64,000 nt of DNA from Typhlomys cinereus (taxonomy: Eukaryota > Chordata > Mammalia > Rodentia > Platacanthomyidae): assembly GCA_023101885.1 (NCBI GenBank), contig JALPQD010000207.1, forward strand, positions 2,894,311 to 2,958,310, in the 5' to 3' direction. Positions 33,834 to 47,139 of the stretch are shown here, one piece after another. The notes below the pieces were generated by a model. It did not search any database, was not told the DNA's origin, and saw only the letters and a program-made list of their open reading frames with translations. Position 1 is the stretch's first letter. Every line of letters begins with the position of its first letter. A program made the translations under genes and the position numbers.

Positions 33834-34390
33834 AAAATATCTAATTACATAACATGGTTAATAATAGTAAAAGGAATTTTCTGTTGATTGTTTACAAAAC
33901 AAGAAAACAAAAAATTGCTCTCATCCTGAAGATATAGCTTCTTCTGAGGCAAATACCAATGCCTATGGTCATGGTCCAGAAAAATGGATTCAAGTTGCCC
34001 AAAGTAACATGATAGAAATTGTTTCATGGAGCATCACAGAACAAAAGAAAGCCACAAATCAAAATATTTTTCAAATACTGTGATAAGAAGCTGAGGTAGG
34101 TAGTTATCAGCAAAGAGGAAAAAGTAAAAATTTTTACTGAGCTTTCACATGCTATCTGATAACATTCTTCACTTTTGACATGATAGAGACTCATGGTCTA
34201 TTGCTAATACATTCCAAAGGTTTTACCTGAGAGTTTCTAAATGCTAGGCCAGGCACACACATGGGCTCTGAATGACTATTGAAGGGATTAAAGATCAACC
34301 CAAGATCATTTATTTCAATATTTTGTAACATTCCAAGCCTCTAGAGACATAAAGTTCTAACAAGTCCATCCACTTTGTATAATTTTTAGC
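33834..34390. other. Unannotated DNA
   Basis: Nothing recognised. Confidence 0.4.
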
Positions 34391-36010
34391 ATAGTTTTTT
34401 TCTGAGGGGGGGAGTTATTGGGAGCCTAGGAGTTGATGCCAGCCACCACGGCTTTGTGGGATGCTCCAAAGCCTTCTGAGTCTGTCTGTGGATGCTTAGG
34501 AATATAAGGCATTTATGGAAGCCAGTTTTTCTTTTTAAAAATTACTGAATTTTTCTAGTTTTACAAGCATATTAAGTACTCTCCCATCATCCTTCCTTCC
34601 TTTCATCAATCCATCACACTCCCTTTCCACATTCCTGCCTGGCCACTTCTATGGACCCCAGGATTCTCTCTGGCTTGTCTACCTTTTCAGCCCACCCCAC
34701 TGGTAGGGGCATTTTTCTTGACTCACCAAGCTTTAATCCTCAAGTTTTTAACTACGTATGTTCTTATCTCTCTTGAGTTGCTCAATAGTCTGTGAAGGCA
34801 TGTTGATGTGTCAGTCATTGTGCAGGTCTAGTAAGGACAAGTCTCACTGCAGTGAGTTCCTGGATGCAGCAGGCCTGCCTTGAATGGAATGTCTTGTCCA
34901 ACGGTGAACCTTCCCATCTTCGGGTTCTTACAATCTCACCTCTCCTTCTTCTGCAAGATTCTCGGAGTCTTAGGATGGGGAGAGTTTAGGTTGGCCTGAT
35001 TCTAGATGAGGTTTGCTGAGTCACTGTTAACTCTGCATTATGGCTGGCCATTGCTGTCCACTTCCTGCTCCTCTACTAACCTGTCAAGGTGCTAAGATCC
35101 TCTACCTCTGTGGTAGAAGACTTCTAGACTGAGTATTCTGTGATCTCCAATCTATGGATGTAATAGCAGTTATTTACAGAGAAGTTTAGTGTACTATCTT
35201 CCTACCTATAGGTTCATTGGCTGTTTTTCCCTATTGATATATTTCCTTCCATTTTTTAGATTCTTGTTCTAGTTAACAGTAACAGGAATATGAACCATTT
35301 TGACAAGCAGCTCTTAAGTTCAATCAGAAAGCTCTTGGTTGTCTCCTTGATACTCATGCCACTTTTTCACTGGTGGTCACCTGTTGCCATGGTGATTTTT
35401 ATTGCAACTTACAGATCTCATGAGTTGATGAGGCCTGTGATTATTTCTCTTCCCCAGTAGCTTCTATAGTCTTCCTTAGTACTGTGTAAGCTATCCAGCA
35501 AGGAAGAAGTTCTCAGACCAGTTCTAGTTGATGTATTTTGCCCATGTTCTATGATTCATATATGTTGCATCTCAGTAATAGCATCTAATTGACAGTTTTT
35601 TAAGAGCAACCAAGAGCAATAGCAAAAGCCTATAATGTTTGAGGGCTTTGAGACCTCTCTGACTAACATTTTATCAGTAAGAGTCACATTCCAGTTATTT
35701 GTAGAATAATTTTGTCACAGGGTTCTAAGTGGATCAGCTTAGGACTTTTTTTCTGTTTTCCTCATTCTATGCTTCTCTGTATAAGGACTGGCCATTCTTG
35801 TTCCTTTATTTAAAAGAGATGCTTTTTGACATATTACTAGCTTAAGAGGTTCCTTTGGGATTACTTCCTACAATTTTAGGATTTTTGTATAAGTTCCTCT
35901 CTACCTCCTATCTTCTATCCCCTCATTTCCTGCTATGTATTTTCCAATTATTCCCTTCCTTGTCCTATTTGTCAACATATCCTAAACCTCCCCTTTAATA
36001 GCTTTCACCC
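34391..36010 (-). repeat. Old LINE-1 3' UTR
   Basis: Read in reverse, landmarks match the L1 3' UTR. On the plus strand these are 'gttttacaagcatattaagtac' (3' end), the pyrimidine-rich block 34580-34640, 'gtcagtcattgtgcaggtctag', 'gggttcttacaatctcacctctcc', 'tcggagtcttaggatggggag' and 'ggctggccattgctgtcc'. The part from 35250 to 36010 is less certain and may include other repeat material. Confidence 0.6.
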
Positions 36011-36885
36011 TAACCATTCCTTCCCTGAGCTGTGGAATAGTGGCAGACTGGTTGCTCAATTACATGATTTAAACTTAAGACAAACATCTGAGTTTTGTGA
36101 GTTAGTTGTGTTGTTTAATTCTGCATACTGAACTTAGGGAAGAGCATACTCTGTGAGGTGATGTTAGTTCATATTAATAATAAACACACCATTATAAACA
36201 CACCATTTATATGGAGAAATAGAGTCTTGGTATTTGTAGTACCCCAAGGCAGAAATAGTTCTGTAAGTAAACTTAAGGAAAATGACCCATTTTAGCTTCA
36301 TTAGCTCTGTGTGAGAAAATAATCCATACAATAATGTGTAGACAGCTTAGCCTGCTTCATAATGACAATGACTATGGTTATGAGGCAAAAAGGAATTATA
36401 AATTAGCCAACTTAGTGATTGTCATATGATTTGCATATTAGCATCATTAAGAGGCCTAGTAAAGCTATGCTAACACCATGGCCCCATCTCACATTGATTC
36501 AGCAGAAAGTCTAGTGGTCAGTTCTATTGGCACTAATGTCTCTATTAGACAGCAGGTGGTGAGCCGTAGTATTAGCTAAGTTTTACAGGGTGCCAGAGCA
36601 TTCTGTCCATCCACATCACTGAGCATAGGCTACTCAGGAAAGTGCTTCATTCATGATATATTGGGAAAAATGGGTGGAGGCAATCAAGACCAGAGGCAGC
36701 CAAGGCAAAGGAGAAAGCTGCCATGAGTCTAGTTGTCAGAAAATGGGGCGTCTTTATCAGAATAATTTTAAAAGACTATTTTAAGCTAGTGGTATTAAAG
36801 AAAAAATACGAAAAATCTTTCTTCCAGTCTCACTTTCACTGCCACTTATCCCCAGCCCCAACATGAACACTTGAATTACGGATAT
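36011..36885. other. Unannotated DNA, possible conserved noncoding element
   Basis: No repeat is recognised. The stretch at 36300-36560 has balanced composition and a dense run of motif-like words: CATATG near 36424, octamer ATTTGCAT near 36429, and CAGCAGGTGG near 36552. This hints at a non-repeat, possibly conserved segment but is not proof. Confidence 0.3.
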
Positions 36886-36891
36886 AAGATT

Positions 36892-36916
36892 TTTTTAATT
36901 TTTTTTATTTATTCAG

Positions 36917-36967
<51 letters not shown>

Positions 36968-37177
36968 ACCACGGGCGAATTCGGGAACCATCATGGACTA
37001 CCTCCATCTCCTCCTTGGTTACTCTGCCCGGGGATTCACAGGCTCTGCCCTACCAGGACCAGAAACGCAGGCCACCCCTGCTTCTGCCCAGGGTCTATGC
37101 ATGGGGTTTAGGATCCGAACTCAGGACCTTCCACCTGCAAGGCAGAGGCTTAACCCCTGAGCCACCTCTCCAGCCCC
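36892..37177 (-). repeat. B2-like SINE with long (GT)n
   Basis: Minus-strand element with its head at 37177 (GGGGCTGGAGAGGTGGCTCA in reverse). (GT)n at 36918-36963 is the tail. The target duplication is not clear. Frames here are repeat translations. Confidence 0.9.
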
Positions 37178-38340
37178 AAAACTTTTCATTTTTTAAGAAA
37201 GTTCACTATTTCCTCTTTGAAAGTAAGGTTTATACCTTATGCCATTGCACGTATTTAGGTCAAAAGATGGATTTCAAGAGTCTCTTTTCTCTTTCCACCA
37301 CTGGGGTTACTGGGATTGAATTCAGGTCACCAGGTTTGGATGATAAGCATATTTACCTACTGAGCCAACTCCATAACCCTGGAAATATTTTAGATAGTGT
37401 CATACCGCTGCGATTTAAATGGTGATTAATCTCTTTAAAGTATTTTCTTCCCTTTTCTGACAGATGAAAATATACTGGTAAGCGGGTTCGCTGGTGATCA
37501 CGTGATTGGATGCCATGCCTCTCCCTCTCCCAGAATCTGTAAGTTGCTAATAGTTCAGCAAAAAGAGGTCTGGCCCGATGTGCCAATCATCCATTTGCAG
37601 CTATCTAATTTTTAGGACACTCTTTGGTAGGCACAGGGACAGTTATGACAATGCCTGTGTTCATGACCTCCGTGGCCAAGTCCTGTTTATAAATTGGCTT
37701 TTTCTATCTAGCCTGTTGGTCCTCTTCTACTGAGATCACTGAGCCTTGAGGCAGGTGAGTTGGATATTGTGCTTAAAACTGAGTCCTTGTCCATAACTCG
37801 TTCACAGTGGGTTGAAGCCTTGAGTGTTTGGGTTCATTTCTGTTCACTGCAAAGACAGATTTCTGCAATGAAGACTGAAAACAGACATTTAGAAGAAGCT
37901 TGATGCTATGTTATTCTGGCAAAACCCTGAAGTTAGTTTTCTCAGTGAGCATAAATAAGACCTTTTGGGTTTGGGTTTTGAAACAGGTTTAAATATCAGA
38001 TCTCAGTAAGAAAGTAGTTGGCTACCCACATACCCATCATGCTGATTATGTACAAGTAGGTATATCTTGCCTGGCAGGTTGACCTTGTTGTTCACAAAGT
38101 TCATGGCAGGATAAGATCTTTGGTGTCTTATTTCTGCAGCAATCTATATATCATACCATTTAGCTCCATGGAAATTAGCTAGAACTTCCCAGCTAGTTTC
38201 CAACAAATTCAAGTCATCAGTTCCAAACCCATGGTCATTCAGAGGATCATAGTTAAACACCATGAGGCACAAAATAAAACAAAAGCCATGAATATGGGAA
38301 AGAGAACTTTAGGGAAGAAGTAGGGGCTGGAAAGGGTTGG
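37178..38340. other. Unannotated DNA with a possible SINE remnant
   Basis: 'gaattcaggtcaccaggttt', followed by 'tacctactgagccaactcc' at 37317-37370, looks like the reverse of a decayed tRNA-derived SINE head. The rest shows nothing recognisable. Confidence 0.35.
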
Positions 38341-38344
38341 AGAG

Positions 38345-38735
38345 TGTATCAGTTAGCCTGCATTACTGCCAAGAAATTCACAACCAAACTGACTTACCAT
38401 AATCAGATTAAAGTTTCTTGTCTACCTTCACAGGAGAGTCCACACCAACACCAGGGACTGAGGAATTTGCTCTACCACCTCCACATAACAGCTGAGAGAG
38501 TTGTGTCTGGACAAGTATACAGAAGGATGCAACTTTTCTTACTTAGTTCCCTCCATTTCATTCAATGGCCCTGAGACTAGTCACACACACCATGGGCTGA
38601 GTCTTCCCCATTCAATGGACAATATCCTGCAGGATCACTTGGCCTTAACTCAATGACTATATCTCTACAAATGTGCCCAGAGCTCAAGCTCAACCTTCAA
38701 ATTGACAACTGAATCTAATAATGACAGAGGGAGAT
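38345..38735. repeat. LTR-like interspersed repeat
   Basis: Same family and orientation as 12785-13250 and 50805-51225. Shared blocks are 'caggagagtccacacca', 'gggactgaggaatttgc', 'gtgtctggacaagtatacagaaggatgc', 'caccatgggctgagtc' and 'caaatgtgcccagagc'. Family name not assigned. Confidence 0.65.
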
Positions 38736-40195
38736 GAAAGGTGATGGGAAGAACAAATGGAAAACATCGTTCATATATGTGGAATTGTCAAGGAACAAAA
38801 TATAAATAAAAATGTTGAAAGAAAAACAAATAAAGGTCTTGCTCAACTATAATAATCTCTAAAGTTTTCCCTAACTTCTTGTGAAAAGGTTTATCATTTT
38901 CTCTCTTCTGTTACCTAATGCTCTAGAAAATACTTTAAAAAGCAAATTTCTCTCATGGCATTTAATTAATTGACTAGTTTTTATAGCAAGGAAGTAACAA
39001 GAAAGAGATAGAAATAAAAAAAAATCCAACTGGAGGCAGGACTGCAAAGTTATTGGTAAATTCTTCCAAACTTGTGCATGGTTCATCCTCTAGAGAGAGT
39101 TGACTCTTAACTTGTTTTTTGATGCTTTTGCAACTAAGTTTACAACTAATGATCTAGATTAAACATTATACATATAGGAAACAGTTAAAATTTATTCGTT
39201 GCTTCATTCTACAATTTAATTCACTGCACAGTATTTGAAATTAGAGTTTTAAAGCAACAGCGACTCGTGGGTCTTTCTCTCAGAACCTGTGTTCTAGGGA
39301 ATAGTGAGCGAAATGGTAAGACTAATCCTTTGAATAAGAGAGGGTGCTCTTTCCACAGCAGATGGCCCAGTGAGTGCACAAGGGGAAAAGTTCAAATGAA
39401 GAAGCAAGGGATGGAAAAGCATTTTATCAGCAAAGGAGCTTAGATATCAGCGAAGGAAAGTATCAGAAAATAAGTGAACAGAGTGTGTAGTGCCCCTTTG
39501 AGTCTAGAGATAGTCAGATAAGTTGTTTCAATGTAGTATTATTTTTGAATGATTAGCTATGGTCCTTCTCTTTTACATTCCTTTGTTAAAATTTCCTTAC
39601 TTTTTCAAAAATTATTTCTTTCATTTGTATCATTGGTCCCGTGATTGCTTCCTTTCCTCTTTCCACAACTTTTTGAGATTTTCTCTTTCCACATGTCAGT
39701 GTTCACAAACTGAAAACTTTCGTGAAGATGGAAATGTCCGAAGGATTAATCAGTTGCAGATGTATCTAGAACACTATTTCACTCACAAATGATAAAGAGC
39801 TTTCTCCAAGAACAATACTCTGGATTCACTGTTCCTAGATAGAACAGCAGTTATACAACCAAATGGTCCCAGGGGAAAGAAAATTGTCAAATTATTTTTG
39901 TCTAGAAAGAATTTCAAGATTTCAACAGCAGCACATTCATCAAGTGTGAGCCCCAATATCATTGTGCAGATCATGTGTCCAAAGAGAGACACTCACCAAA
40001 AACCCAGCTGGCACCAACAGTCAATGGAAGGATGGCCTGAAGGCCTTTCAGCCAATCAGTCAATACTTAAGGATGATAATATATTTACCTCTATTGCACT
40101 TGGCCAATTGATGCTGACTGCCAAGTAGGGTGACTAGAGAAAATGAAATAAGCTCAGTTAAGTTTGTACTGCACAGAGAAAAATTATTTATCTCA
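38736..40195. other. Unannotated DNA
   Basis: About 1.45 kb without a recognisable gene or repeat. Two frames of 77 and 76 codons (39559-39792 and 39898-40128) have no known features. Confidence 0.4.
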
Positions 40196-40199
40196 TGCA

Positions 40200-40325
40200 C
40201 TTCATTGTGTTCTTTTGAGACGGCAGTTTGTTTTGTAGCCAAGGTTTGCCTCAATCACATGGAATGCTCCTGCCTCTGCTTCCCAAGCACTTGAATTATA
40301 GGCACATATTATCATGCCTGATCCA
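40200..40325 (-). repeat. B1 SINE (7SL-derived), diverged
   Basis: On the plus strand 'ttttgagacggcagtttg', 'ctcctgcctctgcttcccaagcacttgaattataggcacatattatcatgcc' is the reverse of B1. Confidence 0.75.
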
Positions 40326-40663
40326 TAAACAATTTCAAATTATAAGTATATATATATCTTGTAATATTTTCTTCATGCTTATACTGAAAATCACTCATCT
40401 GTGACTCAAATTGTACTGGGGTGCCTTATTTTTGTATTTTAAAAATGTGTGAACTTTAAGTCCAGATGTCATTTTTTTTCTTTGTGGCTATTGTTGTCAT
40501 AGATAGTTTGAGAACTTTTTCTTCAGATTATCACTCTGTATTATGAAAAAAGTCTTAGTAAATGTTATATGGTAATTTGTTTAAGGTTAGTGAAGAAAAT
40601 ACTGTTCTTGCTATTAGGGAATGGCAAGCAATAAGAAAAAATTCTCTTAGACCTAATTTTTAT

Positions 40664-40704
<41 letters not shown>

Positions 40705-40839
40705 CACTTGCACATCCACGCATACTTATACACAGATACATACATTTTGGGATAGGATTTCATGTAATCTGAATGGACTTAAATTTTCAATGAAACCACA
40801 GCCAAGGGTGACTTTGAAATTTTTTCCTATCTTGATTTC
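40326..40839. other. Unannotated DNA with (AC)n
   Basis: A (CA)n microsatellite lies at 40669-40702, followed by AC-rich text to 40745. Nothing else is recognised. Confidence 0.5.
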
Positions 40840-41315
40840 TTTTCTATTCTTTTACAGTTTTGCAAATATATACAATGGCTGTCTTTTTTTAATACCCCCT
40901 CCCCACTTCTTTTCCAGTCCCTCTTCCAATGAAAACCTTCTTATTCTCAATAATTCTTTCACCTACCTCTGCACCTTTCACCTACCTCTGCGCCTTCATT
41001 GTCATGTGACTGGGCACTGGGTGGAGCATGGGTGATACAGAAGTGTGCACCAAAAGGCAAGTGGCTCCCACAGCCAGCTGTAGCCATCAGGGAAGGGTGG
41101 GGCTTGGTGAGAACTTCCTAGTTCCCTAATGAGATGTTAACAGGCCTCATCTTGCACAGTTCTTGTGCAGAAAAACACAGCTGCAGTAAGTTCATGGGTG
41201 CAACTGCCCTGTTTTGTCCACAGGACCCTGCCATATTCTCTAACCTATCCCAACTTTTCTCAAACCCCCTGCAATCTTCTACATCCCTTCCACTGAGGCC
41301 TTGCTCCCACACTTA
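40840..41315 (-). repeat. Old LINE-1 3' UTR fragment
   Basis: Plus-strand landmarks are 'ttgcaaatatatacaatggctg' followed by a C-rich block, then 'gatgttaacaggcctcatcttgcacag', 'ttcttgtgcagaaaaacacagctgcagtaagttcatggg' and 'tgtccacaggaccctgcc'. They match 61680-61800 and the 3' UTR of older mouse-type L1s. A 17-18 bp unit 'ttcacctacctctgc' is duplicated at 40967-40997. Confidence 0.65.
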
Positions 41316-41322
41316 AACAATG

Positions 41323-41325
41323 TAT

Positions 41326-41372
<47 letters not shown>

Positions 41373-41376
41373 TTTT
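41323..41376. repeat. (TTTA)n microsatellite
   Basis: About 13 perfect tetranucleotide units. It probably expanded from the A-rich 3' end of the adjacent minus-strand L1. Confidence 0.97.
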
Positions 41377-41720
41377 CCCCCAATCATACAAGCTCAGTAG
41401 CTACCCCAGTCCTCCCCCTCCCTCCAAAACCCCATTTTCCCCCTGTACTCTCCTCCCCTTCTTCTCCCCTCACTCCCTCCATCCCCCTCTCACACACTCC
41501 CCTCTCCCCCCACACTCCCTGAGGCATCCCTTTTCCCACACCTATTTTAATGGCCTCTTTCTCCTTCCCTGGATTTCCCAGGTGTCCCAAGTAAGCACAC
41601 AAATCTACAGGCTCTAAGCTAGGATCCTAAGACAAAAGGGAGATGTGGCGTTTGTATTTCTGTGTCTAAGTTGCCTCCCTCGTTATAATTGTTTTCTCAT
41701 TTCATCCATTTACCTTCAAA
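41377..41720 (-). repeat. LINE-1 3' UTR fragment
   Basis: 'caatcatacaagctcagtagc', then a C-rich block (41400-41520) and 'cctgaggcatccctttt', is the reverse of the L1 3' end (GTATGAGC... plus G-rich tract), as in the 14-kb copy. It lies head-to-tail with the fragment at 40840-41315. Confidence 0.65.
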
Positions 41721-42449
41721 TTTAATGATTTCCTTTTTCTTAATAGTTCCATTAAAAATAAAATATAAGAATAAAATTCCATTGTGTGCAGGTAACACAT
41801 TTTCATTGTTCATTGATCCTTTCGCCATGTGTCTGAATCTTTCAAAGGAAACTATTTATGTTTCTGATATTTATCTTTCAGTTTATTTAATGAAATTGTG
41901 CATTGTATTTATCTAGAGAGCAAGAGAGAGAAAGTGTATGTATGTAATATGCACTACATGTATGTATGTATGTATGTATGTGAAAGGATTTGCAAGACTT
42001 ATTTTGGAGTTTATATTTTGCTTTATCAGCTGTTAATTTGCCTTCCCAGCATCCTTATATGTACGGTATGTTTTTAACTTTAATCCGTTCTTCATGTGCA
42101 CTTTTCTGATATTATGCATGCCTTTCTTGCTTTATGCATACATTTCTTAGCAGGTCTCTTAGACATAGCAGACAATGACCAAGAAATTAAAAACATAGCA
42201 ACTGCTTGAATGATTTGCATATCATTAGCAAGGTCAAACTGCTTACTAGTTCTAAGGTTCCACAAGTTCTTAATCATTTAAATATATGCATACTGGCAGC
42301 AAATGTACAAAAAGTTTTAATAATCAAACATTAACAGTGGAAAGAAAACACTTAGAAGAAGCTCTCATATGAATTTTGTAAAATCACTAACCAAAAATGG
42401 TTTCCAAAAAAAGTAAAATAAATTGAGGAATATTGCTTTAAAAAGGTTT
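41721..42449. other. Unannotated AT-rich DNA
   Basis: Contains a short (GTAT)n at 41957-41981. No other feature. Confidence 0.45.
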
Positions 42450-42745
42450 TGTTTTGGAGAGATGGCTCAGTAGTTAAAATCTCTTCCTCATAAGCAAAAA
42501 GACCTAATTTTGGATCCCAAGACATCAGGTAAAAGACGACAGGTAGAAATGGGTGATGGTCTTAATTCCAGCCCTGGATGACTAATCCTGGGAAACCCCA
42601 GAGCAAAGTAATAAGGAAGTAGAGTAATCCAGGATGATTTCTGATGTTACCCTAGGGGTTCTACAGGCATGCACACTCAAGTGCCTTTTGGTATACATAC
42701 ACACACACATACAAAAACATACATACACACACACACATACACTAC
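42450..42745 (+). repeat. tRNA-derived SINE (B2/B3-like), diverged
   Basis: 'ttggagagatggctcagtagttaa', the B box 'ctaattttggatccc', the body 'ggtcttaattccagccctgg' and 'ccagagcaaagtaataagg', and an AC-rich tail at 42692-42742. Same subfamily as 28492-28725. Confidence 0.75.
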
Positions 42746-45700
42746 CTTAAAGCCTACATATCTGAATTGTACTTTAAATTCATAAATATTTGCCTTAAAA
42801 TTCTTATTCAGCATGTATTTATCATTGATTTTTATCGAAAGAGGTCGATGTTGAGAAGTATGCCAAATGTACTCACTATGTAACAAGATGAAGAGCATTC
42901 AGTGTTGCAACAACTTTATTGTTGATCATGTAAAGTTCTCTAAATCCAACGGCTTTGGCCCATTTGTTATGTGAAATAAAAATGGCTGTTTAGGCAAAGT
43001 GATTTATTACCTCATGTCAATAAGATTGGTACAAATCATTAACTTTTTAATGGAGTTTTCCTTCTCTTTGACTTCCTACCTGAGACAAATATTAACAAGT
43101 CACACATATTGAACAATTTATAACAACAATACATTGAATAGGAATGTGTATTCATCAAGAAGTTTTCTGTTACAATGATCAATGCACATATTTTGCTAAT
43201 TTCATTACTAAAGAATTTTATCAACCAAAAGGAAAATACTTAAAAATCCTTCAATTGTAAGAATAAATGTCCTAGTTGAATAAAGTAAAATGAAAGACTT
43301 TCCATAAGCTTATAATATATTGAGAGAATCTAATGATATGTCATTATGTATTGGAATAAACACAACTTCACCTACTATTGTGTATTGTATTTAAATGCAC
43401 TAGAGCCAAAAGAGATTTTCTAGTATCAATACAAAACATTAAGTCAGGCTTTGTAAAATGAAGATGATTTTTAGACAAACTAAGTACTTCATCCTGTGGG
43501 GATGCTTTTGAGTCTGTTTTTCAATAAGCCTAAGTCATTTACCCAGCTGATAGCTGCTCTCCAAGTGACATTCAAGTCACCATTGCGAAACTCTGTTCTA
43601 TCAACATCTGCTATGTCCAAGAAAACACTTAGCAGTACATAAGTCAAGATGCCTTCCTGTGCAAGAAATATAATACAATGTATTCCACATGAGATATTTT
43701 GGGGCACCCATAATAACCGTAAGGATAACAATAATAGAATTAAATGAATTAGAGTTATGATAAAAGACATATCTATAGGCTGGGATAACTGAAAAACTTT
43801 TTTTTTAATACAAATAAAATCTGAAAAAAGATTGACTTCTTTTTGGTGAAGTCATTAGGTGAGAAGGCTTCACACTCATTGATTATCTCACGTTTCACCC
43901 TGTGTCTTAGTTACTGTTTCACCGGCCATTTATTTGCTCAAACAAACCCCCTTTTACTTCCATGGAGTAAAATTTGGAGGAAATGAATCATTGACTATCC
44001 AAGTAAAGCTCCGAACTTAACCCTGAGTTATCTACACAGCACTATAAAATGTGTTACTCCAAAGGAGGGCTAAGAAGAAACATGGACTTTCAGTAAGATA
44101 AACCAAAAAACTTGATTATTACTTCTGACTCTAGTTCAATCTGGCCTCTCTATCCTTCACTATAAGAGTTTTGACACTTCTATAAAGGATAGTCTGACAT
44201 AGTGTTTTGGACTTGAGTCAAGTATTTTATTGAGTCAAGATTTTATTTCAACAATGTGAATAAATATGCTGTGGAATTAGCAAAAACATGATGCATATGA
44301 TTAGCACCTTCATTTTAAATCATATGAAAATAGCAATGGTAAGCTAAGATATATTGATAGCACCATAATATCAATACTATTTGACATAATTTTAAAATAT
44401 TAATAATTAATAATTTCTTGCCATTAAATATGCCACAATAGGTTTATATCAACATGAAACAATTAAATTACTTCCTAAAGGAGTAATGTAATATGTTTCA
44501 GAACTGCAAGAATCTAGCCCAAAACTAAGCATTCACCCTAATCAGTTCTATGACCCTTGCAAAGATATTTAACATTTTTCAGTCTTGTTTCTACATCTAT
44601 AATAGACTGATATCTCTAGGCTCACTTTTCTGATACATCTCAACTGTAATGAAAGCTTATGTGAATTCTTGTGAACTATTGAGCATTGACAGGGTAAGTC
44701 ATTATTCCTCTCATCAGCGTGAATTCCTTGTCAGATAGAGAAGTTTTTCTCATACTTATTCTATAATAGTTTATTCTAAGAAACATTTTCTGTTTTATCA
44801 TTGAAGAATTTTTTAACATTCTGGCAAAAGTCCATATAGGGAATTGAACCTCAGGCATGACTTTATTTGCTGGGTCAGCAAGTTCTCTTAGAAACTGTGA
44901 GAGCTTTACATGACAGTTACATGGCCATCTTACAGGCTACCCCAGGGTCAGTGATATTGGAAGTCAAGGATACATCTGATTTTCTTGACACATGAGATTA
45001 AATAACTTCTGTAGAAAATGAACTTTATTTCCTTTTCAACCTTCCTCTTATATAACATTGATACTATTACATTGTATAAGTTGCTGTTCATAAATGCACT
45101 TTTATGCATTTATTCTGTTCTTTTTCAAATAGTTTTTTATTTTTTCCTGTCAAAAATGTATATTTAATTAAAATGTTAGCTCATTATACTGCAAGCCTGA
45201 AGCAGCACAAGTGTTAGCTATGAAGCCTCCCATCAGATGGTCTATTACTGTTTCTGCACATAGTACTTGAGATAGAGCTGATCATTTTCAGTAATTCTTA
45301 TGTGGTTGACATGAGAGCCATTGTTCTCAGTTTCTCCTTCTGTAAACTTTGCTCATGTGACTAAATTCAACCTAGGTTACAATTTAGGGACACAAATAAA
45401 AATGGCATGTGAAGCTTGTACAAAGCTTCCTTTCCCTCCATGTATTTAGCTCCACATTCTGAGTTAAATGAAAAGACAGATGGCATCCAGAATTCCACAT
45501 CACATGGCATCATATACACTTAGAATTTCTTTAATGTATATGAGAAAGAAACTTCCATTTTATAACCCAGTGTTGGTTTTAATTTTCTCCCACTTGTAGC
45601 TCAGCTTTAATCTAAACTAATCACATTTGCTTACTTAAAGAGAATGTTAAAATGATATTCCAACATTAAAGCATTATAATCAAATGGTGAGATAATCACA

Positions 45701-46255
45701 CATCCATTGAGTGTTAAAATAAGATTATAATTGTACTTTTAATGTGATCTTATTACTATAAAAACATCATATGAAAGCATAGAAAACAGTCTATTAGCTA
45801 CGGATGGAATAATCCTGCTAAATCTCCTTAAAACTCAGTGACTTGAAAGAATCGTTTACCCTGTTTGGTTGAATGTCTGAGAATTGACTATTATTGGGCT
45901 CCTGGTCTTCTTTGAAAACTCTTTCCTTCATTGGATAAGAAGCCCAGTTTATTTTTCATGGTCTTTTCAGACACATCTAAAAGCACTATTAGTGTCATAT
46001 CTGCTGATATCCTTCAAAATAAGACAAATCAACTCAAACAACAATGAGAGAAGGGCTCACAACTCCCAATGAGAGGAAATGCAGATCAAATGGCAACATG
46101 GTGAATATATGGGAGAGATCAAAATGGTCCCTTCCTTCAACACACAACAGTCATGAAGCAGATGCTGACCAAAAGGATCATGGGAGATTGCATTTCCTCT
46201 TCATTCCTATTTACAACCAAATGAAACGCCACTGTGCATGTGAACCACGTTTCTC
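42746..46255. other. Long unannotated AT-rich block
   Basis: About 3.5 kb without a recognisable repeat, RNA or coding region. It is the longest such stretch in the window. Frames reach 93 codons (minus, 43489-43770), hydrophobic but without known motifs. Confidence 0.4.
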
Positions 46256-46820
46256 TATTTATTGATCTGCTGGCGGAGCTCTCAGTTATTCATATCTTGT
46301 TATTGTGAACTGTAAGCACAGATGTATAAGTATCTTCACAATAAACTTCATATTCGAGGGATACTATGTCAAAGTATGAGCCATTTCAGTGGCTCTACTT
46401 TTACTTTTCTGAAAAATGTTGCTCTTTTTCCACATCCTCACCTGTGTTTGCTGCTTTTTATCCTAATAAGAATCATTTAGACTGGACAAGAAGAAATCTC
46501 AATGTAAATTTAATTTTCATTCCCCTAATCGCTATGGACGATAGTTTTCCAAACACTTATGAACCATTTGGATTGTTTATTTTTAGAACTGTCTATTCAA
46601 GGCATTAGCCTTGAAGGCTAACTGAAGCTTTGATATTTCACATTTGAAGTTATTTATAAATTTTAGTTATTGAATCCATGGTAAGTTGAAAATTAGCAAA
46701 TATATTTTCCTATTCAGGGCATTAGACAAGATGAATTCCACCCTCTGTACATCTATTTATGCTATTATATTGCTCTTCAACTAATTGAGAATATCTTTGT
46801 TCTTCCTCATATAAAATATT
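46256..46820 (-). repeat. Old LINE-1 ORF2 fragment
   Basis: Plus-strand text is antisense L1: 'tatgtcaaagtatgagccattt', 'ctttttccacatcctcacctgtgtttgctgc', 'taatttt.cattcccctaatcgctatgg'. The later part is strongly decayed. Confidence 0.55.
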
Positions 46821-46834
46821 CCTTTCTGTTTCTT

Positions 46835-47125
46835 AAATTTTTTTATTATTTATTATTTATTCAATTGTGCGTGTATGCATGTGCGTATGTATGTGTGTAT
46901 GTATGTGTGTGTATGTGTGTGTGTGTAAAACCATGGATGAATTTGGGAACCACCATGTACGCCTCCACCTCCTTGTTCACTCTGCCCCAGGATTCACAGG
47001 CTCCGCCCTACCAGGACTAGAAACGCAGGCCGCCCCCGCTTCCGCTCAGTGTCTATTAGGATCGGAACTCAGGACCTTCCGCCTGCAAGGCAGAGGCTTA
47101 ACCTGTGAGCCACCTCTCCAGCCCC
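46835..47125 (-). repeat. B2-like SINE
   Basis: Minus-strand element with its head near 47125 and a GT/TATG tail at 46867-46925. The 14-bp target-site duplication CCTTTCTGTTTCTT is at 46821-46834 and 47126-47139. It inserted into an old L1-type repeat. A small internal deletion near 47055 has removed the 'cgtggggtcta' block. Confidence 0.92.
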
Positions 47126-47139
47126 CCTTTCTGTTTCTT

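Noticed and set aside
35383..35398. RFX-like GTTGCCATGG site
   Set aside because: It lies in probable repeat-derived DNA and only one half-site fits well.
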